This document shows, one piece after another, positions 7,806 to 16,900 of a stretch of 64,000 bases of DNA. The DNA lies in NCBI RefSeq assembly GCF_900115015.1, contig NZ_FOUZ01000003.1, positions 62,001-126,000 of the forward strand. The letters are read 5' to 3'. The first letter of the stretch is position 1, and each line of letters begins with the position of its first letter. The notes below the pieces were generated by a model that was not told the origin of the DNA, searched no databases, and saw nothing but the letters and a program-made list of their open reading frames with translations. This DNA comes from Algoriella xinjiangensis (GTDB lineage Bacteria > Bacteroidota > Bacteroidia > Flavobacteriales > Weeksellaceae). Both the position numbers and the translations under genes were made by a program.

Positions 7806-8978
7806 ATGAAAAAATACGCCCTTGTAATATTCCTTTTTATTTTATTTCCGATTCAATTATTTGCCGACGGACCATTTTTATATTCGTTGCCGTTTAATGT
7901 TTATCCAGCCGATGCGGTTCTTGAAAAAACGTCAGAAAAAGGAATTGATTATCCAGCTTTCGAAAAATATTTGTTAGATGATAAAAATGAATTAGGTAAA
8001 AAAGTGGCTTTAATTTCGGGATTGGAAGTTTATTTTGTAGTTAACGATACTCAAAAATCTTATTTTGTAGATTACCGTGAAAAGTTTAAAAACACGGTTG
8101 AGAAAAAATATAAAACGACGATAGAAGATAAAAAAGTACCGATTAATTATCGTTTTGTTTACACGTTGATGAAAGATTATGATTCAGAATCTCCAAATAT
8201 AAAGGCTTATAAAAATTTTGTAGACGAAAATCAGCAAAGTCGAACATTGCAAACGATCCATGTTTTTGCATTTAATTTTGATATGATGTGGAATCCTGAA
8301 CGTAAAAAATATGATGATATAAATAATTTTAAGACGCAATATGAAGAAAATTATTTCATGAATTTTGACAATTTTTCAAATGATGTTCCGATAGATATTT
8401 TAAATCAAATGGTAGAAATTTCTGTTCTAGGATCAGATTGTAAATATGATTTAAAATGTTTAGTACCAGATAATGATAAAGAATTAAGCGCTTTGAATAC
8501 AAAAAAGCAGTTTGTTTTAAATAAAATAGCGAATGCAGAATCTTTACCAGGAATGGTTGTTTCTGAAAATGCAGCTGATATTGGATTGAATGCTTTTCAG
8601 TGGATTGGAGATGAAAGTCAGAATGTAGAAAATTTAAAAATTTCCGCGAATCAAAAAGAGTTAATCAATTATTTTATCGCCAATGAAACATATCAAATGA
8701 TAAATCATGTGGATAATTTGAGTGTTTATTTCTCAGATTTAGGAAAGTCGAAAGCGCAATTAGCTAAATTAAATTTATCCAAATCTTTGGGTAAAAATGA
8801 GTCAAAAACGAATAAATCTTTTGCTGAACTAAAGAAGGTTTTTAATAAAGACAACAATTCGTCAATTGCAATGTCTGATGGAAATACATTGGATGATTTA
8901 AGAAATTTGATTTATTATTTATACACTAATCTACAAGAATTAACTAAAATTTATACGAATATCACGAAAAATCAATAG
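7806..8978 (+). CDS. Secreted protein of unknown function
   Basis: Not recognised. The N-terminus is a typical signal peptide (MKKYALVIFLFILFPIQLFA, cut before DG). The remaining 370 aa are charged, rich in Asn, Lys and Asp, and have no repeated module, no membrane segment and only a lone Cys pair (SDCKYDLKCLVP, about residues 217-224) that could form a disulfide in the periplasm. The last part (KSKAQLAKLNLSKSLGKN) is helix-prone. It overlaps by 17 bases at its 3' end with the convergent HPP-like gene, and no terminator separates the two. Confidence 0.75.
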   Translation: MKKYALVIFLFILFPIQLFADGPFLYSLPFNVYPADAVLEKTSEKGIDYPAFEKYLLDDKNELGKKVALISGLEVYFVVNDTQKSYFVDYREKFKNTVEKKYKTTIEDKKVPINYRFVYTLMKDYDSESPNIKAYKNFVDENQQSRTLQTIHVFAFNFDMMWNPERKKYDDINNFKTQYEENYFMNFDNFSNDVPIDILNQMVEISVLGSDCKYDLKCLVPDNDKELSALNTKKQFVLNKIANAESLPGMVVSENAADIGLNAFQWIGDESQNVENLKISANQKELINYFIANETYQMINHVDNLSVYFSDLGKSKAQLAKLNLSKSLGKNESKTNKSFAELKKVFNKDNNSSIAMSDGNTLDDLRNLIYYLYTNLQELTKIYTNITKNQ

Positions 8979-9876
8979 GTTTTGGATATGATTTTTTCTG
9001 AATGAAATAAATACTTAACATAAAAAAAGTACTCATAATCAAAGTTGCAAAAGGTAAATATTCAAGCGATTTTTCAGGTAAAATCATAGGTAAAATTACC
9101 ATCGCAAATGCGGGCGGTAATCTAAGATTCATTAATTTAAGAAGTAATGTAACTGCTATTAAATCAATTAGTCCAGCAATTAATAAATTATCAATGTAAT
9201 TTATCGTTAAACAGCCAATTAAGCTTGCGATAAATAAGGTCAAAATTCTTTTTGCTCTAATTTTTAGCTTTAATGCAGGATTATTTAAGGATTCAAAAGC
9301 AACGACAATTACGGGTGGAATTGCCGAAAAATAAATAAATCCAGAAAAATAACACACTAAAAACCAAATCAAACAAAGTCCAATTAACCAACGGTTATGG
9401 CTTTCGTAAATTATCGGAACCGAATTTTCGGTTGGTTTTATATTGAATAATTTTATAGCAAAATATAAAAGGAGTACGAAAAAAATAATTGCGATTAAAA
9501 ATAAAAACGAATGTGCATTTGTTACAATTGGTAAAAGTCCGGTTGCTAATGCAGGCGCTAGTTGACTTTTAAATATTCGGAGAAAAGCTAGCATTCCAAT
9601 TAAAACTAACATCAATTTTAAGGATAAAATTATGGGTAGAAAATTAATTCCGAAACCTAATATTGCTGTAATTGATGGAAGTAAAAAGATATGAATTGGA
9701 CGCTGAATCCATTTATTTTCTCTGAAAGTGATGATTCCAACTGATAAAGCGGCTATTTCTGGAAGAATAATTTCCTTGTCTTTAAAGAAAATTGCAGTAG
9801 CAATCATGATTAAAATTAACAGAAACGCAATGCTGTAGGATAGGAATGATTCTTTGTTTCCGAGGAGTGATTTCAT
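8962..9876 (-). CDS. HPP-like integral membrane protein
   Basis: 304 aa, nearly all hydrophobic, with about 10 to 12 membrane segments in two similar halves. Each half has a segment resembling the HPP-family signature: QLAPALATGLLPIV and LPPAFAMVILPMIL (the canonical form is HPPAxAxAL). HPP-domain proteins include nitrite transporters in plastids and cyanobacteria; transport here is inferred only from that resemblance. It starts at ATG 9876 and overlaps the 3' end of the convergent secreted-protein gene by 17 bases. Confidence 0.6.
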   Translation of the reverse strand: MKSLLGNKESFLSYSIAFLLILIMIATAIFFKDKEIILPEIAALSVGIITFRENKWIQRPIHIFLLPSITAILGFGINFLPIILSLKLMLVLIGMLAFLRIFKSQLAPALATGLLPIVTNAHSFLFLIAIIFFVLLLYFAIKLFNIKPTENSVPIIYESHNRWLIGLCLIWFLVCYFSGFIYFSAIPPVIVVAFESLNNPALKLKIRAKRILTLFIASLIGCLTINYIDNLLIAGLIDLIAVTLLLKLMNLRLPPAFAMVILPMILPEKSLEYLPFATLIMSTFFMLSIYFIQKKSYPKPIDFS

Positions 9877-9891
9877 GAATTAAATGTATAA

Positions 9892-9927
9892 AAAAAAACC
9901 TTTGTAATTTTTACAAAGGTTTTTTTG
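9892..9927 (-). terminator. Terminator after the tRNA-Pro genes
   Basis: AAAACCTTTGTAA / TTACAAAGGTTTT hairpin with T runs on either strand. It ends transcription of the two tRNA-Pro genes, and possibly readthrough from trpB. Confidence 0.85.
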
Positions 9928-9930
9928 TTG

Positions 9931-10005
9931 TCGGGGTGGCAGGATTCGAACCTGCGACCTCCTGCTCCCAAAGCAGGCGCGATGACCGGGCTACGCTACA
10001 CCCCG
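9931..10005 (-). tRNA. tRNA-Pro(TGG), copy 1
   Basis: Minus-strand 75-base cloverleaf: acceptor stem CGGGGTG / CACCCCG, anticodon loop CTTTGGG with TGG, T-arm GCAGG-TTCGAAT-CCTGC. CCA not encoded. Confidence 0.96.
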
Positions 10006-10061
10006 ATTCGGTCATTCTTATTTTAAATAATCAATTCTATCAGCAATTTATTGAAAAATTG

Positions 10062-10136
10062 TCGGGGTGGCAGGATTCGAACCTGCGACCTCCTGCTCCC
10101 AAAGCAGGCGCGATGACCGGGCTACGCTACACCCCG
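10062..10136 (-). tRNA. tRNA-Pro(TGG), copy 2
   Basis: Identical to the neighbouring copy, 56 bases away. This copy is nearer the promoter, so both are probably made on one transcript. Confidence 0.96.
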
Positions 10137-10158
10137 ATAGATTTGATTATCGTGGGTG

Positions 10159-10190
10159 CAAATTTACAACTACTTTTAGGAGATATCCAA
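10159..10190 (-). promoter_or_regulatory. Promoter of the tandem tRNA-Pro genes
   Basis: On the minus strand TTG (10190-10188), a 21-base spacer and TAAATTTG (10166-10159). The minus-33 element lies only seven bases past the end of trpB. Confidence 0.75.
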
Positions 10191-10196
10191 ATCTTT

Positions 10197-11381
10197 TTAT
10201 GAATATTTTTCTGAAACTTTCATATACGTTTCCAAGTCTTTATCTCCGCGACCCGAAAGGTTCAGAACGACAATGTCTTGCGGTTTAAAATTCATTTTTT
10301 CTAACGCAGCTAAAGCATGTGAAGATTCTAATGCTGGAATAATTCCTTCTATTTTTGTTAATAAAAAAGCCGCTTCTAGTGCTTCGTCATCAGTTGCATT
10401 TAAAAATTCTGCACGACCAGTTTTAAATAAATGTGCATGTAATGGTCCAACTCCAGGATAATCTAATCCAGCAGAAATAGAATATGGTTCTACTATTTGA
10501 CCATCTTTATCTTGCATTAATAATGTTCTACTTCCGTGTATAATTCCTTCTGTACCTTTTATTGTTGTTGCAGCAGTTTCCCCAGATTCTACTCCTAAAC
10601 CAGCTGCTTCTACAGCAATTAATATTACATTTTCATCATCCAAAAAATGATAAAAAGCACCTGCCGCATTACTTCCGCCACCAACACATGCAATCACATA
10701 ATCGGGCGTTTCTTTACCATATTTTTCATTCAACTGAAAACGAATTTCTTCAGAAATAATTGATTGAAATTTTGTAACCATTGCAGGATAAGGATGCGGA
10801 CCAACAACAGAACCAATGATATAAAATGTTTCAGGATTGTTTATCCAATAACGAATGGCTTCGTTTGTTGCATCTTTCAATGTTTTACTTCCAGAAGTTG
10901 CAGGAATTACTTTTGCACCTAACATTTGCATACGCGCAACATTTGGAGCTTGACGCGCAATGTCAATTTCTCCCATAAAAACAGTACATTCTAAATCAAG
11001 TAAAGCACAAACGGTTGCAGTTGCTACACCATGTTGTCCGGCACCTGTTTCAGCAATAATTTTTGTTTTACCCATACGTTTTGCTAATAATGCTTGCCCA
11101 ATTGCATTGTTTACTTTATGTGCGCCGGTATGGTTTAAATCTTCTCGTTTTAAAAGAATATTTGTATTGTATTTTTTAGAAAGATTTGGCGCATAATATA
11201 AAGGACTTGGACGCCCAACATAATCTTTTAAAAGTAAATCAAACTCATTTTTAAACTCTTCGGTATCCGAATATTTGTCCAATGCTTCTTTTAATTCTTC
11301 GCAATTATGGTGCAATAATTCAGGGATAAAAGCTCCTCCAAAATCACCATAAAATCCTTTTTCGTTTACTTCGTATTTCAT
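10197..11381 (-). CDS. trpB: Tryptophan synthase beta subunit
   Basis: PLP enzyme joining indole and L-serine to L-tryptophan, the final step of the pathway. At 394 aa it has normal length. [19 protein letters not shown] contains the PLP-binding Lys (in HTGAHK), GGGSNAAG is the phosphate-binding loop, and [12 protein letters not shown] matches the conserved C-terminal region. It is the last gene of the trp operon here, 11 bases after trpF. Its partner trpA, normally next, is about 38 kb away at 48943. No terminator is visible after trpB; the tRNA-Pro promoter begins immediately. Confidence 0.97.
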   Translation of the reverse strand: MKYEVNEKGFYGDFGGAFIPELLHHNCEELKEALDKYSDTEEFKNEFDLLLKDYVGRPSPLYYAPNLSKKYNTNILLKREDLNHTGAHKVNNAIGQALLAKRMGKTKIIAETGAGQHGVATATVCALLDLECTVFMGEIDIARQAPNVARMQMLGAKVIPATSGSKTLKDATNEAIRYWINNPETFYIIGSVVGPHPYPAMVTKFQSIISEEIRFQLNEKYGKETPDYVIACVGGGSNAAGAFYHFLDDENVILIAVEAAGLGVESGETAATTIKGTEGIIHGSRTLLMQDKDGQIVEPYSISAGLDYPGVGPLHAHLFKTGRAEFLNATDDEALEAAFLLTKIEGIIPALESSHALAALEKMNFKPQDIVVLNLSGRGDKDLETYMKVSEKYS

Positions 11382-11392
11382 TTTGTTTCTTT

Positions 11393-12064
11393 TTAATTTT
11401 GTTCAATTCTTCCATCAATTGTATCGATGAATTGTTTTACTTCTTCAATTTTTTTGATTCCAGGTTCAACCTCAAATCCACTGTTTATATCAAAACCGAT
11501 ACATTGTGGATGTTGAAAGTTTTTTAATAAAAAAGCATCTTCTAATTGTATTCCACCGCTTAATAAAAACGGTGTTGATAACTGATAGTTTGTTAACAGT
11601 TGCCAATCAAATTTGCGTCCAGTTCCGCCGTAATCAACAGATTTTGTGTCAAATACAAAACTATCAACAACTTGTTGATAAGTGGTTAATTGGTTAAAAT
11701 CTTCTTCGGATTTAATTCCAATTGCTTTCCATATTTTGAAATCTAAAAAATCATCATCAGTCAATAAATATTGATGTTTAGCATTGATTAATTCTTCGCA
11801 AAAAAATGCATCTTCATCTCCATGAAGTTGAACAACATCTAATTTATAATGTTTTACTTTTTGAAGAATATTTTCGATAGATTCATTCACAAAAACACCA
11901 ACTTTTTCGGCATTTGGAAAAATAGAAAAAATGGTTTCGTCTTTTACAAAACGAGCAGATTTTGGATAAAAAATAAAGCCAACATAATCTGGTTCGAGTT
12001 GAGTTAAAGTCGTAAAATTTTCGACATTATTATTTCCGCAAACTTTTATTTGAAAACGTTTCAT
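11393..12064 (-). CDS. trpF: Phosphoribosylanthranilate isomerase
   Basis: Converts N-(5-phosphoribosyl)anthranilate to the CdRP ketose intermediate of tryptophan synthesis. The 223-aa TIM barrel opens with [13 protein letters not shown] (the usual KICG motif, Cys as general base), has [10 protein letters not shown] mid-barrel, [19 protein letters not shown] with the catalytic Asp, and the phosphate loop LLSGGI. It overlaps trpC by 4 bases, consistent with translational coupling. Confidence 0.95.
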   Translation of the reverse strand: MKRFQIKVCGNNNVENFTTLTQLEPDYVGFIFYPKSARFVKDETIFSIFPNAEKVGVFVNESIENILQKVKHYKLDVVQLHGDEDAFFCEELINAKHQYLLTDDDFLDFKIWKAIGIKSEEDFNQLTTYQQVVDSFVFDTKSVDYGGTGRKFDWQLLTNYQLSTPFLLSGGIQLEDAFLLKNFQHPQCIGFDINSGFEVEPGIKKIEEVKQFIDTIDGRIEQN

Positions 12065-12846
12065 TTTGATTCTTTTACAAATTCTTTAAATGCTTCTGTC
12101 GGATTTTCATTTTTCATGAAATTTTCTCCAATTAAAAACGATTGAAAACCTGCTTTTCGTAATTCTTTTACCGTTTTTGGGTCAGAAATTCCACTTTCTG
12201 CAACTTTTATTAAATCTTTCGGAAGTTGCTTTAAAATCTGTTTTGATTTTTCTATATCAACATGAAAAGTTTTCAAATCACGGTTATTAATTCCAATCAA
12301 ATCAATAAATTCATTTACTTTATCCAATTGGTCTTCCGAATGCAATTCTAACAAAACCTCTAAGCCAATTTCTTTTGCTATTTTTGCTAAATTGTAAACT
12401 TCATCTTTTGTCAAACATTCTGCAATAAGAAGCATCAAATCTGCACCAATCGCTTTTGTTTCGTAAACTTGGTATTCGTCGACAATAAAATCTTTTCGCA
12501 AAACAGGAATTGATAAAGTTGCTTTTGCTTGTTTTAAATCTTCAAAACTTCCACCAAAAAAAAGTTCATCTGTTAAAACTGAAACAACCGAAGCGCCATA
12601 TTTTTCGTATCCAGCAACAACATATTTTACATTTGCATCTTTATTTATAAAACCTTTTGAAGGAGATTTGCGTTTAAATTCTGCAATAATTCCAGATTTT
12701 GATTCGTCCAAAATTGATGCTTTTGAAGAAATGACAGGAAGATTAAAATTTTCCGAATTTTTAAAATCTTCGATAGAATTAATTTTCTGTTTTTCTAAAA
12801 TTTCTATTCGTTTTTGATCAACGATTTCGTCTAAAATTGTTTTCAT
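12061..12846 (-). CDS. trpC: Indole-3-glycerol phosphate synthase
   Basis: Closes the indole ring (CdRP to indoleglycerol phosphate). TIM barrel of 261 aa: IIAEFKRKSPSKGFI carries the first catalytic Lys and substrate loop, VLRKDFIVDEYQVYE the catalytic Lys of the second loop, IGINNRDLKTFHVD and VAESGIS the later signature strands. Overlaps trpD by 4 bases and trpF by 4 bases. Confidence 0.97.
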   Translation of the reverse strand: MKTILDEIVDQKRIEILEKQKINSIEDFKNSENFNLPVISSKASILDESKSGIIAEFKRKSPSKGFINKDANVKYVVAGYEKYGASVVSVLTDELFFGGSFEDLKQAKATLSIPVLRKDFIVDEYQVYETKAIGADLMLLIAECLTKDEVYNLAKIAKEIGLEVLLELHSEDQLDKVNEFIDLIGINNRDLKTFHVDIEKSKQILKQLPKDLIKVAESGISDPKTVKELRKAGFQSFLIGENFMKNENPTEAFKEFVKESK

Positions 12847-13829
12847 GGTTGGATTAGTTTTTGAAATACATTTAAGGCTTTTTTACTTTCTAAACTTTCG
12901 TTTGCAATTGCTACACATTCAATTAAATCTTTTGTTGGATAAATCGTTTTCAAGGCTAAAGCAGCATTTGCTAAAACCACTTCTTTTTGAGCTTTTGTCG
13001 AATTATTTTCTAAAACACTTAAAAATAATTTTGCATTTTCTTCAATCGATTTTCCACCTTTTATATCGTTTGGCGAATAAGTATTCAGTCCAAAATCTTT
13101 ACTTTCTAGTATAAATTCTCCCGTATTGTTGTACACTTTTGTGGGCGATGTTAACGATATTTCGTCATAACCAGCCAATGCTGTTGAAATTGAATATTCG
13201 ACACCAGAATTTTGCATCACATAATGATATAAACGTGCGGTTTTGACATCGTAAGTTCCTAAATTTTGAAAATTTGGTTGAACAGGATTAACCAAAGGAC
13301 CCATTAAATTGAAGAACGTTTTTACAGCCAAACCTTTTCTGATTGGAGCAACTTTAGCCAAAGCAGGATGAAATAACGGCGCGTGCAAAAATGTAATTCC
13401 AACTTCGTCAAATTCCTTTTTCAATTTATCTTGATTTGTCGAAAATTGATACCCAAAATTATCCAACATATTTGAAGCTCCACTAACAGAAGACGCTCCA
13501 TAATTTCCTTGTTTGATGATTTTTTCGCCCGCACCAGCCAAAACAAAACAGCTAAGCGTAGAAATATTAAACGTGTCTTTGCCATCGCCGCCCGTTCCTA
13601 CAATATCAATTGCTTGTTTTGGTAAATCAATTTTCAAACATAAATCTAACAAAGCTCTGCGGTAACCTTTTAGCTCATCAAGCGTAATATTTCGCATGTT
13701 AAAAACGGTCAAAAAAGAAGCTAATTCGACTTGCGAATATTTTTCTTCCGAAATCTCAACCATAATTTGATAAGCTTCTTGCTCGGTTAAGGTATAATTT
13801 TCGAATAATAAATTTAATAACTTTTTCAT
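12843..13829 (-). CDS. trpD: Anthranilate phosphoribosyltransferase
   Basis: Transfers the phosphoribosyl group of PRPP to anthranilate. The PRPP-binding motif is present as DIVGTGGDGKDTFNISTL, followed by KQGNYGASSVSGASNML (usual KHGNRxxSSxxGSAD) and FLHAPLFHPALAKVAPIRKGL. Length 328 aa is normal. It follows trpG by 3 bases and overlaps trpC by 4. Confidence 0.96.
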   Translation of the reverse strand: MKKLLNLLFENYTLTEQEAYQIMVEISEEKYSQVELASFLTVFNMRNITLDELKGYRRALLDLCLKIDLPKQAIDIVGTGGDGKDTFNISTLSCFVLAGAGEKIIKQGNYGASSVSGASNMLDNFGYQFSTNQDKLKKEFDEVGITFLHAPLFHPALAKVAPIRKGLAVKTFFNLMGPLVNPVQPNFQNLGTYDVKTARLYHYVMQNSGVEYSISTALAGYDEISLTSPTKVYNNTGEFILESKDFGLNTYSPNDIKGGKSIEENAKLFLSVLENNSTKAQKEVVLANAALALKTIYPTKDLIECVAIANESLESKKALNVFQKLIQP

Positions 13830-13832
13830 TGT

Positions 13833-14396
13833 TTAAGCTTCTAACCAGTTTTTAATCATCTCGTCTCCAAGTGGTGTTAGGATTGATTCGGGATGAAATT
13901 GTACACCACGAACATCGTAAGTTTTATGACGCAAAGCCATAATTTCTCCTTTTGGACCAACGGCTGTAATTTCTAAATCTTCAGGAAAATTTTCTGTAGA
14001 AACTACCCAAGAATGATAACGACCAACTTCTAATTCTTTTGGTAAATTATTGAATAAAATATCGTTTTTAATTACAGTAATATCTGATTTTACACCATGA
14101 AAAACTTCTTGTGTATTTAATAATGTTCCACCAAAAACTTCTCCAATTGCTTGTTGACCTAAACAAACTCCAAAAATTGATTTTGTTGCAGCGTATTTTT
14201 CAATAATAGGTTTCAAAAGATTTGCTTCATCAGGAACTCCAGGACCAGGAGAAAGTAATATTTTATCGTATTGATCAACTTCTTCTAACGAGATTCCATC
14301 ATTGCGAACAACCGTAATATCGTTTGCAAATTTCTTTACACTATGCACCAAATTATAGGTAAAAGAATCATAATTATCAATGACTAAAATTTTCAT
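13833..14396 (-). CDS. trpG: Anthranilate synthase component II (glutamine amidotransferase)
   Basis: Supplies ammonia from glutamine to TrpE. Class I amidotransferase of 187 aa: nucleophile Cys in GVCLGQQAIGE, oxyanion region LLSPGPGVP, and the His/Glu pair in VQFHPESILTPLG. It could also serve PabB for folate synthesis, as in other bacteria with a single copy, but that is inference. Three bases separate it from trpE and from trpD. Confidence 0.96.
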   Translation of the reverse strand: MKILVIDNYDSFTYNLVHSVKKFANDITVVRNDGISLEEVDQYDKILLSPGPGVPDEANLLKPIIEKYAATKSIFGVCLGQQAIGEVFGGTLLNTQEVFHGVKSDITVIKNDILFNNLPKELEVGRYHSWVVSTENFPEDLEITAVGPKGEIMALRHKTYDVRGVQFHPESILTPLGDEMIKNWLEA

Positions 14397-14399
14397 AGT

Positions 14400-15794
14400 T
14401 TATAGGTTTTGAGCTATTTCTATTGAACGACGAAGCGCTCCTAATTTGTGATTAACTTCTTGCAATTCGTTTTCTTCGACAGATTTTGAAACAACACCAG
14501 CACCAGCCTGAAAAAACAATGTATTTTGTTTACTAACAAAAGTTCGGATTGCGATGGCCATATTTATATCGCCATTAAAACCGATATAACCAATTCCGCC
14601 ACCATAAACACCACGATTTTGATTTTCGTACGTATCTAATAATTGCATTGCTTTAAACTTTGGTGCGCCCGAAAGTGTACCAGCTGGAAAAGAATCTGCA
14701 AAAACTTTCATTGTATTTGTATTAGATTCTAAAGTTGCCGTAACCTTAGAAACCATGTGAATAACATGCGAAAAATATTGAATTTCTTTGTATTGACTAA
14801 CCTTTACATCTGTCGAATTTCGGCTTAAATCATTTCTAGCCAAATCAACCAACATCACATGTTCTTCGTTTTCTTTTGGATCAGCAATCAATTTTTCCGT
14901 TAATTCTTTGTCTAAACTTGGACTTCCAGTTCTGCGAACTGTACCCGCAATTGGATGAATTTCGGCGTGATTATTATTGATGATAATTTGCGCTTCTGGC
15001 GAAGAACCAAATATTTTATAATTTCCGTAATCAAAGTAAAATAAATAAGGCGATGGATTTACCGAACGTAAAATGCGGTAAACATTGAATTCGTCACCCG
15101 AAAATTTTTGTTTGAATTGACGAGATGGAACAATTTGAAAAACATCGCCACGAAAACAAGACTGTTTACATTTTGAGATAATTTCTTTGAATTCGTCATC
15201 CGTTAAATTTGATTCGATTTCGCTTTCGACATTAAAAGGATATTCGACCAAAGATTTATTATGAACAACACTTTTTATTTCTGAAAACTTAGACGTTATT
15301 TCATCATTTTGAAATTCAATAAACTGAATTTCGTTGTGAAAATGATTAAAAACAACTATGTTTTGATAAAAAGAATAACAAAATTCTGGTAGTGTAGCTT
15401 CGTTTCCTTTTGCTGTAAATTTTACTGTTTCAAAATACGGAATCGCATCCCAAGCAATGTATCCAAATAAACCATTTACAGGTAAATCTTCAGCATCTTT
15501 TATATGAAATTGACTGCTGAATAATTTAAATTTTTCAGTCAAATCTTGCCCATTCAATGGATATTCTTTTACTTCTCCGTTGTCATAAGTTTCGGTTACA
15601 ATTCCTTTCGAAACTTTGAATGTTGCAATAGGATTTAAGCAAACAAATGAGTTGGCATCTGTCTTAGAATGATAATCAGAACTCTCTAATAATAAGGCGT
15701 TCGGATAGATGTCGCGCAACTTTAGGTAAAGTAGAACAGGTGTTGTTAAATCCGCTAAAACGGTTTCTTTCTGTATGTTAAATGTTAAATTCAT
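14400..15794 (-). CDS. trpE: Anthranilate synthase component I
   Basis: Makes anthranilate from chorismate with ammonia from TrpG. The C-terminal chorismate-binding domain is intact: SSPEAQI, PIAGTVRRTG, VDLARNDLSR, FPAGTLSGAPKFKAMQLL and YGGGIGYIGFNGDINMAIAIRT. The ATG at 15794 (protein begins MNLTFNIQKE) is chosen; an upstream in-frame start at 15845 would fall inside the terminator hairpin of the leader. An N-terminal segment LLESSDYHSKTDANSF resembles the Trp feedback motif LLESS. It is the first structural gene of trpEGDCFB and sits directly behind the attenuator. Confidence 0.97.
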   Translation of the reverse strand: MNLTFNIQKETVLADLTTPVLLYLKLRDIYPNALLLESSDYHSKTDANSFVCLNPIATFKVSKGIVTETYDNGEVKEYPLNGQDLTEKFKLFSSQFHIKDAEDLPVNGLFGYIAWDAIPYFETVKFTAKGNEATLPEFCYSFYQNIVVFNHFHNEIQFIEFQNDEITSKFSEIKSVVHNKSLVEYPFNVESEIESNLTDDEFKEIISKCKQSCFRGDVFQIVPSRQFKQKFSGDEFNVYRILRSVNPSPYLFYFDYGNYKIFGSSPEAQIIINNNHAEIHPIAGTVRRTGSPSLDKELTEKLIADPKENEEHVMLVDLARNDLSRNSTDVKVSQYKEIQYFSHVIHMVSKVTATLESNTNTMKVFADSFPAGTLSGAPKFKAMQLLDTYENQNRGVYGGGIGYIGFNGDINMAIAIRTFVSKQNTLFFQAGAGVVSKSVEENELQEVNHKLGALRRSIEIAQNL

Positions 15795-15817
15795 TTGATT
15801 ATTTTTAGGTTTAGAGC

Positions 15818-15850
15818 AAAAAAAAAGGCTTGTCAGTTCCGACAAGCCTT
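15818..15850 (-). terminator. trp attenuator (leader terminator)
   Basis: Minus-strand hairpin AAGGCTTGTC-GGAACT-GACAAGCCTT followed by a long T run, 24 bases before the trpE start and 25 bases after the Trp-rich leader peptide stop. This is the arrangement of a ribosome-mediated transcription attenuator. Confidence 0.92.
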
Positions 15851-15875
15851 TTCTACATATAATTACATAGAGGTC

Positions 15876-15938
15876 TCACGAACCAACGTTTTGCTGTTCG
15901 ATAAACCACCACCAATTATTTGTGAATAATGTTTTCAT
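15876..15938 (-). CDS. trpL: trp operon leader peptide
   Basis: A 20-codon ORF encoding MKTLFTNNWWWFIEQQNVGS, with three consecutive Trp codons (TGGTGGTGG) at positions 9-11. It lies between a strong promoter and the attenuator hairpin in front of trpE. When charged tRNA-Trp is scarce the ribosome should stall at the Trp codons and favour an antiterminator structure. A CGAAC/GTTCG pairing across the 3' part of the ORF could be the pause hairpin. The ATG lies about six bases after the minus-7 box, so the message should be leaderless or nearly so. Confidence 0.93.
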   Translation of the reverse strand: MKTLFTNNWWWFIEQQNVGS

Positions 15939-15943
15939 TGTGA

Positions 15944-15973
15944 CAAATGTATAAAGGATTTTGAACTATGCAA
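15944..15973 (-). promoter_or_regulatory. trp operon promoter
   Basis: TTG (15973-15971), a 19-base spacer and TACATTTG (15951-15944): a complete Bacteroidetes promoter, with the trpL ATG starting six bases downstream. Confidence 0.85.
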
Positions 15974-16071
15974 ATTATTTTTTGCTAAATTTTTGTAATC
16001 ATTTTAAAACTTAATTTTTTAGTTCATCTAACAATTAATATTTTTGATAGAAATAATAAAACACAAACAAA

Positions 16072-16848
16072 ATGGAATATAAATATGAAAACTTACTTGT
16101 AGAAGTAGAAAATAAAATTGCGTTAGTTACTTTAAATCGTCCACAAGCATTAAATGCATTGAACAAAGGTTTGTTGGATGATCTTTCAATTTTTTTGACA
16201 GATGCTGATTATGATTCAGATATCCGTGTCGTTATTTTAACTGGTGCTGGCGAAAAAGCTTTTGTTGCTGGAGCAGATATCAAAGAATTTGCAAATTTTG
16301 ATGGTAAAGAAGGGCAACAATTGGCAGCAAGTGGTCAAGAAAATGTATTCAATAAAATCGAAGATTTTCCGAAACCAATTATTGCAGCTGTTAATGGTTT
16401 TGCATTAGGAGGCGGATTAGAATTAGCAATGGCATCACATTTTCGTATCGCATCTAGCAATGCAAAATTAGGATTACCAGAAGTAACTTTAGGCTTAATA
16501 CCAGGTTATGGAGGAACGCAACGTTTACCAAAATTAATAGGAAAAGGACGCGCAATGCAAGCAATAATGACGGCTGATATGTTTTCGGCAACTCGCGCTT
16601 TAGAAATTGGATTGGTAAACGAAGTTGTAGAACAAGCAGATTTAATTAATCGTGCAAAAGAAATTGCAACTAAAATTACCAACAATTCTTCTGTTGCAAT
16701 AAAACATGCAATTAGAGCAATTAACGCTTCGGATAAAGAAACTGGTTTTGAGATTGAAATTGAAAGCTTTGGAAATTTATTTGAAGAACATGATTTTAAA
16801 GAAGGAACAACTGCCTTTGTAGAGAAAAGAAAACCAAATTTTAAATAA
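16072..16848 (+). CDS. Enoyl-CoA hydratase/isomerase (crotonase family)
   Basis: Hydrates 2-enoyl-CoA in fatty-acid or butanoate metabolism. The 258-aa protein has the oxyanion-hole segments AFVAGADIKEF and GFALGGGLELAMASHFRIAS, and both catalytic glutamates are present: Glu in GGGLELA and Glu in GLPEVTLGLIPGYGGTQRL. That makes hydratase rather than isomerase-only activity likely. Chain-length preference is not readable. Single gene with its own terminator. Confidence 0.92.
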   Translation: MEYKYENLLVEVENKIALVTLNRPQALNALNKGLLDDLSIFLTDADYDSDIRVVILTGAGEKAFVAGADIKEFANFDGKEGQQLAASGQENVFNKIEDFPKPIIAAVNGFALGGGLELAMASHFRIASSNAKLGLPEVTLGLIPGYGGTQRLPKLIGKGRAMQAIMTADMFSATRALEIGLVNEVVEQADLINRAKEIATKITNNSSVAIKHAIRAINASDKETGFEIEIESFGNLFEEHDFKEGTTAFVEKRKPNFK

Positions 16849-16857
16849 TAATTAATC

Positions 16858-16886
16858 AAAAGCTTCAAGATTTCTTGGAGCTTTTT
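16858..16886 (+). terminator. Terminator of the crotonase gene
   Basis: AAAAGCTTCAAG / CTTGGAGCTTTT stem with one wobble pair, then T-rich sequence. Confidence 0.75.
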
Positions 16887-16900
16887 ACTTCAAACAAACA

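Noticed and set aside
9936-10288. Two plus-strand ORFs beginning MAGFEPATSCSQSRRDDRAT
   Set aside because: They are antisense readings of the two tRNA-Pro genes, a known false protein in databases.
15795-15845. Longer N-terminus for TrpE
   Set aside because: It would start inside the attenuator hairpin; the ATG at 15794 fits homologues and the regulation.
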